12,598 nucleotides of DNA from Larix sibirica (Eukaryota; Streptophyta; Pinopsida; Pinales; Pinaceae). Below the pieces are notes generated by a model, which saw only the letters and a list, made by a program, of their open reading frames with translations, made no database searches and had not been told where the DNA came from. The position numbers and the translations under genes were made by a program. This document shows, piece by piece, positions 1 through 7,213 of the stretch. The DNA is taken from NCBI GenBank assembly GCA_004151065.3, contig NWUY0300001121.1:26672-39269 (forward strand), given 5' to 3'. Each line of letters begins with the position of its first letter. Position 1 is the first letter of the stretch.

Positions 1-86
1 ATTTTGATAGTACATTTTTTTTGTTTTGAGGCCCTTTTTTTACCTCAAAACTCCCCTAATGAAAGCAGCATGCATCAACAACCAGT

Positions 87-416
87 GTTGATGAACGTCC
101 ATCAAAGAAGAAAAAAGAAGATAAACTTGAGGAGATTGTAGATGATCTCCGAAAGGAGTATTTCTTCTAGTACACTCAAAATACATACACACCAATGACA
201 ATGTCATCTTTGGGTGATGTCTTGTACTATGTGACTGTCATTGGTGAACTACTAAGATTTCAGCATGTTCCAAAAGTTTAGAAGAAGATCAAGGTTGTCA
301 GATCAGACGATGAAGAAGAGCACCCTCCCATAAACTCCAGTGATTTATGCAATGAGGCAAAGATCAAGAAGGAGCCAATCAAACAAAGAAAGATAAGTAT
401 TTTATACTTGGTATGA
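87..416 (+). pseudogene. Unidentified broken reading frame, charged protein fragment
   Basis: One frame reads through 109 codons with only two internal stops (TAG 168-170 and TAG 279-281) before a TGA at 414-416. The inferred peptide starts with a lysine-rich stretch (SKKKKEDKLEEIVDDL), has a middle that is less charged (SSLGDVLYYVTVIGEL), and ends with acidic then lysine-rich runs (RSDDEEEHPP, AKIKKEP). I do not recognise the family. It lies about 95 bases upstream of a copia integrase relic on the same strand, but its content does not resemble copia gag or protease. It could be a host-gene exon relic, part of another transposon, or a chance open frame. The biased composition makes chance less likely but does not exclude it. 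Confidence 0.25.
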
Positions 417-510
417 TAAGTTTTTTTTGCTCAAATTGAATTGTTATTTTATTGATGAATAGCATAACTCTTTAAATTAGTGTTGGTTAATCCTTGTGGA
501 CATTTATGTC

Positions 511-840
511 ATGAATAGGTCCATTGTAAAGATTGTGGAGACAAAGATCTGTGATTAAGATCTACCCATGTTCTTATGGGAAGATGCGACTAGTACAACA
601 ATTATGCTCATATCAAGTGTCCCTCCAGTATAGTGATCATCCTTCTATCAGGGCGAGACAGTGGATCCAACGGAACAAGTGAATCTGCCAAGAGATGATG
701 CAATGATCAGGCAGCAGGCCAGCAGGAAGCCATGATGGAAGAATGTTAGTCCATCATAAAAAATGATGTGTGATAGTGTCGAGACCTGAAGAGAAGTCAA
801 TGATGACCTCCAAGTATATCTATAAGATCTAGCATGCAAT
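511..840 (+). pseudogene. Ty1/copia polyprotein relic: integrase piece joined to start of reverse transcriptase
   Basis: From 511 the frame reads MNRSIVKIVETKICD, a stop (TAA 556-558, where copia integrases usually have Gln), then DLPMFLWEDATSTTIM. This matches the copia integrase region that follows the NG-V-ERKNR block. After about 640 the expected HLRVFG block is missing and a spacer-like DPTEQVNLPRDDA follows. From 726, in another frame, comes EAMMEEC-stop-SIIKNDV, and after one more frameshift VSRPEEKSMMTSKYIYKI (776-829). These are the first conserved blocks of the copia reverse transcriptase (RVT_2), whose usual form is EAM-EE--SI-KNDVW then PE-KS-VTSKW-YKIKHA. Stops at 747, 771 and 830 plus frameshifts rule out function. 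The rest of the reverse transcriptase does not follow: the sequence leaves the copia pattern by about 860. Confidence 0.85.
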
Positions 841-1035
841 CCAGATTAACATCCGATATGGCACATTCTATCGGCTATGGAGTTAGCCATTTTTTTAGAC
901 CCTAAGAAAGTCTTGGATGGTATGCAATAGACCCACCTGATGGGAGGTGACATAAATGGATACATAGGGGCAAACAATCTTCCATGATCCTGAGCTATAT
1001 GATGTGGGAAGATTGGCCCAAAGCAGAGTACGCAA

Positions 1036-1106
1036 ATGCAGTGAGTGCAGGATACTCAGATACAAAGAGAGTAGAGTGTCCAGATGCAGAGGGAGCAGGA
1101 TACTCA
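1036..1106 (+). repeat. Short direct repeat, 23 nt, offset 48
   Basis: The 23-base units at 1036-1058 and 1084-1106 both start ATGCAG and end GCAGGATACTCA, and differ at three positions. The intervening 25 bases are also purine-rich (AGATACAAAGAGAG). An N at 1107 directly follows the second unit, so the assembly may have had trouble here. The repeat lies in the 350-base gap between the integrase/RT relic and the gag relic. I recognise nothing else in that gap (861-1189), although one frame is open across it. Confidence 0.6.
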
Positions 1107-1189
1107 NCATGACATATTTGAATAGAATGGATGAATCATACAAGTTTATTTTCTATTCTATTTTTCCATATATACTCTACCACATTTAA

Positions 1190-1777
1190 TTCAAGAAGAC
1201 TCCAAATGAAGTGTGGGCCACACTGTCGACCCTCCTCAGAACACAAGATGAAATGAGGGGCCATCAATTGGAGGTGGAACTAACTAATTTGAGACCAAGT
1301 GATTTTGACTCTATTCAATATTTTTTCACCAAGTTCAAATTAGTTCTCTTACAACTCAAGATGTGTAATATTGAGAATAATGGATCACAAATGGTACTCT
1401 CTATTCTCTCCAAATTGGGTCTTGATTACAGTATCTTTGTTCATGTTTTTTATTTTACTAGATTGGATCTTGGAGATTCCTACAAAATGCCTACTTTGGA
1501 TGTATTTGCTTCCTCCCTCCTTCAAGAGAAATATAAGCTCTCACAAATGGGCCTCCAAAATATCTCAATGGTGCATGCTCTTGCATCCAATGAGAGGAAT
1601 AAGGGTGTAAGCAAGCAAAATACCCCATACAAGGGAAAAAAGGAACAAAAACAAAGGGTTTCTCATGAAGACTTCGACTCCAATGATGGAAAGAAAAAAG
1701 AGGAGAAACCATGGTGGCCTTATGCAATAAAGGCCCACATAAAGAAGAATATTGCATGTACAATTTTTTTTGAATAA
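1190..1777 (+). pseudogene. Ty1/copia gag (UBN2-type capsid) relic
   Basis: An uninterrupted frame of 195 codons follows the stop at 1187-1189. It begins inside the conserved block (TPNEVWATLSTLL), so the N-terminal part of gag is missing and the GTG at 1211 is not a true start. The order of motifs is that of copia gag: DEMRGHQLEVELTNLRPSDF, then IQYFFTKFK (about residues 43-51), then LSILSKLG-DYS, KMPTLD, LLQEKYKLSQMG, and a Lys/Glu-rich linker leading to a broken zinc knuckle. Copia gag packages the element's RNA into virus-like particles in the cytoplasm. Substitutions inside otherwise conserved positions and a wrecked knuckle mark it as decayed. No 5' LTR or primer-binding site is visible in the 350 bases upstream. 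The next blocks, protease and integrase, follow in the same frame. Confidence 0.9.
1715..1755 (+). other. Broken CCHC zinc knuckle at the end of copia gag
   Basis: In the gag frame this stretch reads WPYAIKAHIKKNIAC. If the frame is taken one base differently from 1724, it shows the spacing of a retroviral-type knuckle: Cys at the second position, four residues, His (1738-1740), four residues, Cys (1753-1755). The first Cys codon is TGG (Trp). A single-base loss near 1723 therefore explains the scrambling. The run of eight T's at 1764-1771 is a likely place for the compensating change that returns the protease to the gag frame. The motif is seen; the mutational order is inference. Confidence 0.7.
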
Positions 1778-2218
1778 ATTGAAGAGAATGAGTTCAACAA
1801 GAAAGGTGTCACATCGAATAAAGACAAGTGCATATATTCCCTTACTGCAATTTATACTCCATGCATCCATGATTCAGGAGCTTCCTAACATTAGTTTATA
1901 ATTGAAGAATACCTATAGTTTGTATCCTTATACTCAGGATCTACAAGATAACTTGTCCCAAAGCAGGTTCACATTGAAGAAGACCTCCAGTATGTCTCTT
2001 CATACTTCGAATTTGCAACCTTTGCTCCTATTATTCACAAATTTCCACACAAAATATTCAAAGAGTTTCCTTCATTTGAAGAAAGGAATGGTCAAGGACC
2101 ATTGTTCAATCACTTCAGAGTGTTTGGAAATCATGAATGGGCTCACGAGGATTCCAAGAGAAGAAGGTGTTCACCAAAATTTCCAGGGATCTACACACAT
2201 CCCATCATCGAAAACTAG
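1778..2218 (+). pseudogene. Ty1/copia protease and integrase C-terminal relic
   Basis: Continuing in the gag frame after its stop, the sequence reads to CIHDSGAS (1865-1885), the active-site motif of the copia aspartic protease, followed at once by TAA (1886-1888). After further stops an open stretch from about 1957 to 2215 contains HKFPHKIFKE, FEERNGQGPLFNHFRVFG (to 2128) and EWAHEDSKRRR. This matches the integrase segment N-R-P-K-L---TPFE-W-G-KP-V-HLRVFG---WAH-----KR of copia elements. The catalytic core of the integrase (the HHCC and D,D,E region) is absent, so there is a large deletion between the protease and this block. No reverse transcriptase follows. Instead about 215 bases of unrecognised sequence lead to a purine-rich tract and an LTR. 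The element is dead. Confidence 0.8.
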
Positions 2219-2421
2219 TTCACCAAGATACTATATGCCTTCAAATGGAAGGCTCATTTTGAGTAGGCTAGACTTCTCCTTTTCACATTCTCTTTTATGG
2301 GGGGTGTTCCCATGTGGTTTTTTCCTCTCACTCAGTTTTCAAATAATCTTGTGTGCATGGGTACCTAATAAGGTTGCAAATTTTCGGGACCCATTTTTCA
2401 TTTTTATTTTCACCTAGTTAG

Positions 2422-2433
2422 GCTTATGGGGGA
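2422..2433 (+). promoter_or_regulatory. Possible polypurine tract next to LTR
   Basis: GCTTATGGGGGA lies immediately upstream of TGTTAGAG. Copia elements carry a G-rich polypurine tract at exactly this place, where plus-strand DNA synthesis is primed. A similar string, TTATGGGGGGTG, occurs near 2296, so the tract or its surroundings may be duplicated. Confidence 0.5.
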
Positions 2434-3034
2434 TGTTAGAGAAAAAAAACATATACCTAGTTACATACATGATTTTATGAATCTAGTGATCCAAACCCCA
2501 TCCAAACTGGCCACTTGAGTCACCACCTAGGTGCATTCCTAGATTTGGGGGTGCATTCCATATTTGGGGATCTTTTTCATGATTTTAGGAGTAATTGATT
2601 CAGTAGTTAGTTAAGGACTATATGTGCTCCAATAATCTAGGTCCTACTAACTCTTGATGAATATCTTTAGTCATTAGCACCCCATTTGAGCTTTTCTACG
2701 GATGTGCATGTGCATGCAATCAGTTACATGTGCATCCCTCAATTAGAATTATCAATTAGGGAGTCATGAGTCAATTATTTAAGTCTGCATGGATAACTAA
2801 CTTGGGTCTTTCACTCTAGTTAAGCCTTACTAGCCTCTCTTGCATTGTGTGAGTAATTCGAATTCCCTCCTTTCCTAATTCGAATTGAATTTCTATTTCT
2901 ATTTCTCATCTTCATTCATTAAAATCTAATTTAATACAACATGCTCTCTTCTTATTGACTTCTCTCTTTTGTGTAATCATTTAATCTTAACAAATTTATT
3001 GCATGAATTTGTTAGATTACTAGTCTCTATCACA
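2434..3034 (+). mobile_element. Probable Ty1/copia LTR (3' LTR of the gag relic, or a separate copy)
   Basis: The segment starts TGTTAGAG right after a purine-rich tract, as copia LTRs do. The right end is uncertain. CTCTATCACA (3025-3034) is an imperfect inverted match to the start, and AATCTTAACA (2983-2992) is an alternative that would give a 559-base LTR. The bases after 3034 (TATTGCTATC, 3036-3045) resemble the start of the initiator-Met primer-binding site used by copia elements, and a second such string lies at 3050-3057. If either is real, this is a 5' LTR of another copy rather than a 3' LTR. Inside are a 20-base tandem duplication (2531-2569), two copies of TAATTCGAATT (2854 and 2876) and a TATTTAAG box near 2776. 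No second copy of this LTR is present in the window. Confidence 0.55.
2531..2569 (+). repeat. Tandem duplication, about 20 nt x 2
   Basis: GTGCATTCCTAGATTTGGGG (2531-2550) is followed directly by GTGCATTCCATATTTGGGG (2551-2569). The units differ by one substitution and one single-base gap. The duplication lies inside the probable copia LTR. Confidence 0.75.
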
Positions 3035-3118
3035 ATATTGCTATCTTGATTAGTATCTAGATCCATAGGCTCAAATTCTACATGAAGTGGCTCCTAGTCC
3101 CATACTTTTTGTACTTGC

Positions 3119-3418
3119 ATGAGTAAAGAAATGAAGACCAAGTTAATATTGAGGAATCAAGCAAAAAATAAGCAAGTCTTTACTTGCATGGGCCAAAAAA
3201 AAGGCTACGGTCTTATCAAAAAGAGAAAAAGAAAGTACAAGAATACATCCAATAAAATAAATGAAGACAAGTCATTGGACAGAAGTCCAAGGGGCATCCC
3301 AAAATCTAAATTCAAAAATATTAAAGGAAGGTTGAGTCTTAGTGTTACAGACAAAGTGGTACAATCCTCTAACACATCAACCATTTACGAGACATTGTGC
3401 ACCCTATTGTTTGCTTGA
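3119..3418 (+). CDS. Small lysine-rich ORF of unknown function (99 aa), doubtful
   Basis: This intact ATG-to-stop frame encodes a strongly basic peptide with runs such as KKRKRKYK and the stretches DRSPRGIPKSKFKNIKGR and LSLSVTDK. I recognise no family. The basic and serine-rich content resembles linkers found in plant retrotransposon proteins, but that is only compositional. It begins about 85 bases after the end of the probable copia LTR, where an internal region would start if that LTR is a 5' copy, yet it does not look like copia gag. No promoter or splice signals support it as a host gene. The 155 bases to the next LTR hold only an antisense shadow frame. Treat it as an open frame with weak coding evidence. 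Confidence 0.25.
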   Translation: MSKEMKTKLILRNQAKNKQVFTCMGQKKGYGLIKKRKRKYKNTSNKINEDKSLDRSPRGIPKSKFKNIKGRLSLSVTDKVVQSSNTSTIYETLCTLLFA

Positions 3419-3808
3419 ATAATAAATGTCATAGAGGCCCCTACTTTCCCATTTTCTCCATGATTAAACCAAGTCTTCCATGATGAATCCTTCACTTGAC
3501 TAGCCTCTTTTGACCATACACTCCACCCGAGAGAAGGATGATCTATGCAATGTTTTAGATGGTTAACTATATGTTGGAATATGTATATGACAATCACTTC
3601 ATGATTTATGCTTTGTTATTCACTTTTTCTATGATGAGACTATGAAGGGATCAAATAGTATTAGTTGTGTAAAATATCATTCGTAACTTTAGTCTCTTTC
3701 AATACTAACCATTACAAGTCCTTATTCATCCTCTTATATTCTTTGGATGAGTCCTTTCACCATTGGAGTTAATTCTATAAGTTTGGCCACAGTTGAAATT
3801 TTAACTTG

Positions 3809-3835
3809 GTCAAACCTAGATTTGACTTGGTCAAC
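3809..3835 (+). promoter_or_regulatory. Cluster of three TTGAC (W-box) cores in the LTR
   Basis: GTCAAA (3809-3814), TTGACT (3822-3827) and GTCAAC (3830-3835) give three TTGAC cores on alternating strands within 27 bases, flanked by two copies of ACTTGGTCAA. A fourth core, TTGACT, lies at 4372-4377. TTGAC(C/T) is the binding core of plant WRKY factors. Binding is inference; the core is short and can occur by chance. Confidence 0.35.
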
Positions 3836-3872
3836 AAGACTAGCAAGTAGTATGAGAGATTCATGATCCATA

Positions 3873-4199
3873 TTTCATCATGTTATAGCCGTTGAAGGCC
3901 AATTGGACCCCTCCAAGAGTTATTTTAATCCAAATTTTATTAATGGGATTCTATATGGAATATTTCCTAAGTTAATTATTAAAAAGCCTAAGGTTGAAGA
4001 CTAATAATTTGGAGTAGCTACATATTAAAGATTGCATATTGGTTTTTGACATGAATTTTATTTTTTCATCATGTTATATCATCAAGGATCCCATCTTTGG
4101 AAGTTTGGAGGTGTTTTGAGTAGTAATTCACCCACTTTTAAATTCATTAGAATTATTAATAGGATTTTCCTAAGTTTGATATAAAAAATTCCTAATTGA
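3873..4199 (+). repeat. Diverged direct repeat within the LTR (about 130 nt x 2, offset about 191)
   Basis: Unit 1 (3873-3997) and unit 2 (4064-4199) both open with TTTCATCATGTTATA. They then share, in the same order, a C-rich patch, TTATTAATGGGATT versus TTATTAATAGGATT, CCTAAGTT, an A-rich run, and a closing CCTAAxxTTGA. Similarity is patchy with several gaps, so this is an old duplication inside the LTR. Confidence 0.55.
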
Positions 4200-4646
4200 G
4201 CAGTGAATTAATCAAGTGAATAAATAGCATTAGTTTAAAAAATGTGGAAAATTGGGTCCTCATAAAATCATTTTCCGTATAATACACAAATTTCAATTTT
4301 CTCCTCTGGTATCTCGTGTGGGTCAAGCACCTAGTCTCCTCCTCTCTCTCTTGGGGGCGGATTACCAAAGTTTGACTTATGTGATAGCAAGCAAGTGATG
4401 TAATGTAATGAATTTTTTTTTAGGGGGGATCCCTAGTGATCTCACTTTAGTTCCCAGGAAAACAACTTTTTATTATCTTATATCTTGATCATGGGCTCAA
4501 TGAGGCCATTCATTCCCCTTAATTTCCAACCATTTTTTGTAAAAGGAAATGATGAGATTGATCTCAGTCATTCATGTGATTGAGAAAGGACTTAATATTA
4601 TCCCTCTATCCTTTTAGATTAGGGTTGATCCTCCTCATCCTTTCTC

Positions 4647-4658
4647 TATAAAAAAAAA
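4647..4658 (+). promoter_or_regulatory. LTR TATA box
   Basis: TATAAAAAAAA preceded by the pyrimidine-rich CCTTTCTC sits 46 bases before AATAAA and about 70 bases before the LTR end. This is the usual position of the U3 promoter in plant LTRs. Confidence 0.5.
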
Positions 4659-4692
4659 TCGATTTCATTATATACAGAATCATTTTTCCAGC

Positions 4693-4698
4693 AATAAA
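4693..4698 (+). terminator. LTR polyadenylation signal AATAAA
   Basis: This canonical AATAAA hexamer lies 21 bases before the right end of the LTR and downstream of the TATA box, as expected for the R region. On its own such a hexamer is common in AT-rich DNA; its position is what supports it. Confidence 0.4.
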
Positions 4699-4719
4699 AC
4701 AAAGCACTCATTTCCAACA

Positions 4720-5720
4720 ATTCGATTTGTCTTGTTGGTGAATTATGGAACATGGTTTTGTTATTTTTACTCTTACTTTCTCTTGCAGTTTTCTTATGTA
4801 TTCATGGTGGAGGTGAGATATTCCAAGTTTTGAAATCAAATTCAAATTATGGTTTTATCTTATGCATTTGGTTAGAGAAGTATAAGTTTATGCTGAATTG
4901 ATTTTATCTTTTACTGTAGGCTTTGTTTCTTTAACCATTCAAATCAAAATTGTCTAAGTGGGGTGATTTAGTGACATTGCATCATTTCTAGACTTCTTGA
5001 TCATTAATCTCTTATATTTTGTAGGTTGGAACTAGTTTACCAAGGGAACACTTCACCATTAGGGGACTTAGGGATAGTCTGACAACCTTCGAGGGTTTAT
5101 AAATTAGCCATCAAGGGAATTTCATGAAGAAGAGTGAGTTGAATCCATCACCAAGGGAAAAAGGATCTGGGAACCAAGTTTTATTCTTGATATTTTCTCT
5201 GATTTTCATTCAAAATATGAATATTTTCTTAGTTTACTATATTTTCCAAGCATCTTAGGGATGCATTTGAATTATGTACTTAGTCATTTAGTTCACATAA
5301 AACGTCCATAGTAAAAAACACTAAAAGGACTTAGATTAAACCTTAGTAAAGGCCCATAATGTTATATAGTGATTGCATTTACATGTAGGAATTTTTTTAT
5401 GGTTGTTTGATGCATTTCATTATTGTTGTCATAAAATTTAACACTCAACCATATAAAAACAAGTAAACATTAAATGGAATGTTAAGCCTAATTAACAAGG
5501 AACCAACACATAATTACCTTAACCAAGTTCATATAAACCATAATTTAAATGTTGGACACATTTTCCCTCAACATTTCATCCAATTTGGTGACACCAATAT
5601 TCAAACTTAGGCATGTTTCACTTGCTTTCCCTTACAGTCATTCTCAGAAATTTAAATATTGGGTGGGCATATTTAACTTGCAATCCTAAGATTAATCCAT
5701 TAGTGTCACTCTTCTAAATC
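4720..5720. other. No gene recognised; AT-rich sequence right of the LTR
   Basis: I see no coding frame of note on either strand. The stretch has several AG-ended pyrimidine tracts that look like splice acceptors (TTTCTCTTGCAG at 4778-4789, ACTGTAG at 4913-4919, TTTTGTAG at 5018-5025) and a GAGGTGAG donor-like site near 4811, but no coding exon between them. Around 5040-5160 the motif ACCAAGGGAA or ATCAAGGGAA recurs three times in a purine-rich stretch that could be a retrotransposon leader. None of this is firm. Confidence 0.4.
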
Positions 5721-5726
5721 AACTCC

Positions 5727-6149
5727 CTAGTTCTTATACTTTTCATATTTGAGAGTAGTGAGAAATCCTAAGTCTTTGGGGTTACATTTCATATTTTCGT
5801 ACCTCAAGACCCTGTAGCCTTGTCCATAGAGAGGGAATTTTACAATTTCTAATTCATTGGTCCTATATCCTTTTTGAAAAATTGGCCTCATTAGTACTAT
5901 GATACATTTGGTTTTATTGGCAAATATCCAGGAATGTTTGAATGGGGACACCTTCCATGGCTATTTTAGGTCTACTTCAATGGACCTTGGAAACCTAAAG
6001 AGAAGGGATTTTTCATGTGTGACACTTTGGGGAAATGTATCGAGGTTATGCCTATTTGATGATCATTTATTCCTTGCAAACATTGGATCACCAAACCATG
6101 TTACAATAGGTTCCTCTACTTGTTGTAACTAAATATGTTGTCCTCCTCT
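5727..6149 (-). pseudogene. Possible continuation of the gypsy polyprotein (protease region), uncertain
   Basis: The minus strand here follows directly on from the gypsy gag knuckle, where a protease would be expected. It contains coding-like blocks in shifted frames: TTSRGTYCNMV near 6125-6090, then a 74-codon open frame (5951-5727) with SPFKHSWIFANKTKCIIVL, FPLYGQGYRVLRYENM and PKDLGFLTTLKYEKYKN. The first block is vaguely like the segment before the gypsy protease DSG motif. I cannot see a DSG motif, and the 74-codon peptide matches nothing I know. The plus strand is also mostly open, so part of this may be chance. It is reported because the position fits. Confidence 0.25.
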
Positions 6150-6890
6150 ACCATAGTCTAATTTTCTCACACAATGATAATATTTATGCTTCTCATTTGC
6201 ACAAACATAATGATGAAGTCTGCAATGATTCCACCAAATTCACACCCACAAAAAACACCTCTTCCTCTTCCCCTTTGATATTTTCTTTCTAGTTCTCTAA
6301 TTTATCTAATGTTTCTCCTCTTCCATCTTCTCATCTTCCCGCATTGCAATCTCTACTTCTGCAACTACCTATTCCCCTTCAAGGAAATTTTCCCTTCTCC
6401 TTCTAAGTGAACTTATATTCTACTTTTAGTGCTAATTGGTATGCCTCCTCTATTGAATACAATTCATGCAAACTATCTTCATTTGGAAGTTATAATTTTA
6501 GACCATTTACATACCTTTAAATTCCCTAGTCTTATGCACATCAATCCCCATCTGAATTTTGATTTTGTAGAATTCGTCACTATACTATTGCATGCTTTTC
6601 TCATTCTTTCTCAAATCCTACATTTGATTAAACAAGATGTGTTGATAATTAGCGAGAAAAAAAAATTCATGAATTTTCTCACCATTTTCCTAGACATTCA
6701 TATCTTGTCTTTTTTCTTTCAAATTTGTTCCTTTTGCACAAAATCCCAAGTAAGCATGTCCCTTCAATATAGTAGTATCAAAATTTATTTTGAAAGGTTC
6801 CCCTATTTTTGCATGCTCAAATTAGTGTTCCATTTTTTCCTATCCAATATCCCAATGCTTATATCTTCAATCTCCCATAATATCTAGGGA
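6150..6890 (-). pseudogene. Ty3/gypsy gag relic with zinc-knuckle remnant
   Basis: Reading the minus strand downwards gives the blocks of a plant gypsy capsid gene in order, spread over all frames. They are FEHAKIGEPFKINFDTT then ILKGHAYLGF (about 6840-6730); KKKDKI then SRKMVRKFMNFF (6751-6657); LANYQHILFNQM, stop, DLRKNEKSMQ, stop, YSDEFYKIKIQMGIDV (6656-6537); DSLHELYSIEEAYQLALKVE (6477-6418); a Gly-Arg patch KYQRGRGRGVF (6283-6251); and a CCHC remnant (6207-6171). The LKGHA, NYQ--LF, LR----S---Y--EFY and EEAYQLALKVE motifs are typical of Retrotrans_gag in Ty3/gypsy elements. Stops at 6620-6618 and 6587-6585 and many frameshifts make it non-functional. The 152-codon plus-strand frame at 6429-6887 is only its antisense shadow. 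Confidence 0.85.
6171..6207 (-). other. CCHC zinc-knuckle remnant of the gypsy gag
   Basis: On the minus strand the codons run Cys (6207-6205), Leu, Cys (6201-6199), Lys, stop, Glu, then after a two-base gap His-Lys-Tyr-Tyr-His-Cys. From the second Cys onwards this has the spacing Cys-X4-His-X4-Cys of a retroelement nucleocapsid knuckle. One residue is lost between the first two Cys. It follows a Gly-Arg-rich patch, as in intact gypsy gag proteins. Confidence 0.65.
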
Positions 6891-6909
6891 TTTATATCCA
6901 TGATTTAAC

Positions 6910-7213
6910 TTTTTTTCCAAAAAAGAAGTATTTTCCATTCATTTGAAAAGAGAAATACATTCTTTAGGGTGGTGTCAAAACATATCATCACAGATCATCA
7001 TTCAAAAACAGAGAGGTATGTTGAGATCTATTACCAAGCGTAATATATGAATCAAATGTAGAAACAAAAATGGGCATTCATAGCATCCATATAGGAAGAA
7101 AGATATTGAAACTCTTTATATCTATCTCATTAGAGAGGAACATTTGACACCATATTTAAATTCTTCAATTGACCAAGAACCTAAAATCTTTCTAGACCCT
7201 TTTTAGATAGTGA
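6910..7213 (-). other. LINE 3' end, mostly untranslated
   Basis: The RNase H frame ends at a TAG/TAA pair around 7216-7214. The next codons still look like coding sequence (SLSKKGLERF, then QLKNLNM), so this stop is premature and the true end of ORF2 was further along. The rest is AT-rich and ends near a run of seven A's (minus strand, 6916-6910), a plausible remnant of the poly(A) tail. The exact end cannot be fixed by eye. Confidence 0.5.

Larger units (their letters stand above)
3572..4719 (+). mobile_element. Probable LTR, 1148 bp, solo or orphan
   Basis: The segment starts TGTTGGAA and ends TTCCAACA, a perfect 8-bp inverted terminus of the type TG...CA. Near the right end it has promoter and RNA-end signals in the order expected of U3-R-U5: a TATA box (4647-4658) and AATAAA (4693-4698). 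That order sets the orientation to plus. The flanking five bases differ (CTATA on the left, ATTCG on the right), so there is no visible target-site duplication. No primer-binding site follows on the right and no purine tract precedes on the left. It is therefore either an old solo LTR with eroded flanks or one end of a rearranged element. The superfamily is not determined. The nearby gypsy gag relic is on the opposite strand, so it does not belong to this LTR in the usual arrangement. Confidence 0.65.

Noticed and set aside
895-1870. Minus-strand and alternate-frame ORFs over the copia gag (895-1143, 1371-1610, 1491-1763, 1565-1870)
   Set aside because: They overlap the copia gag frame or the repeat just upstream, and none shows a motif. 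They are shadows.
1902-2417. 171-codon plus-strand ORF after the protease motif
   Set aside because: The homologous signal (HFRVFG...WAH) lies in another frame over the same bases, so this open frame is a shadow of the integrase relic.
5385-5460. Possible MITE-like inverted repeat (TATGGTTG with CAACCATA)
   Set aside because: The arms are only about eight bases, imperfectly extended, with no target duplication.
6429-6887. 152-codon plus-strand ORF rich in Leu, Ile, Phe and His that looks like a membrane protein
   Set aside because: It is the antisense of the gypsy gag relic; the hydrophobic look comes from the pyrimidine-rich strand opposite a Lys/Glu-rich coding strand.
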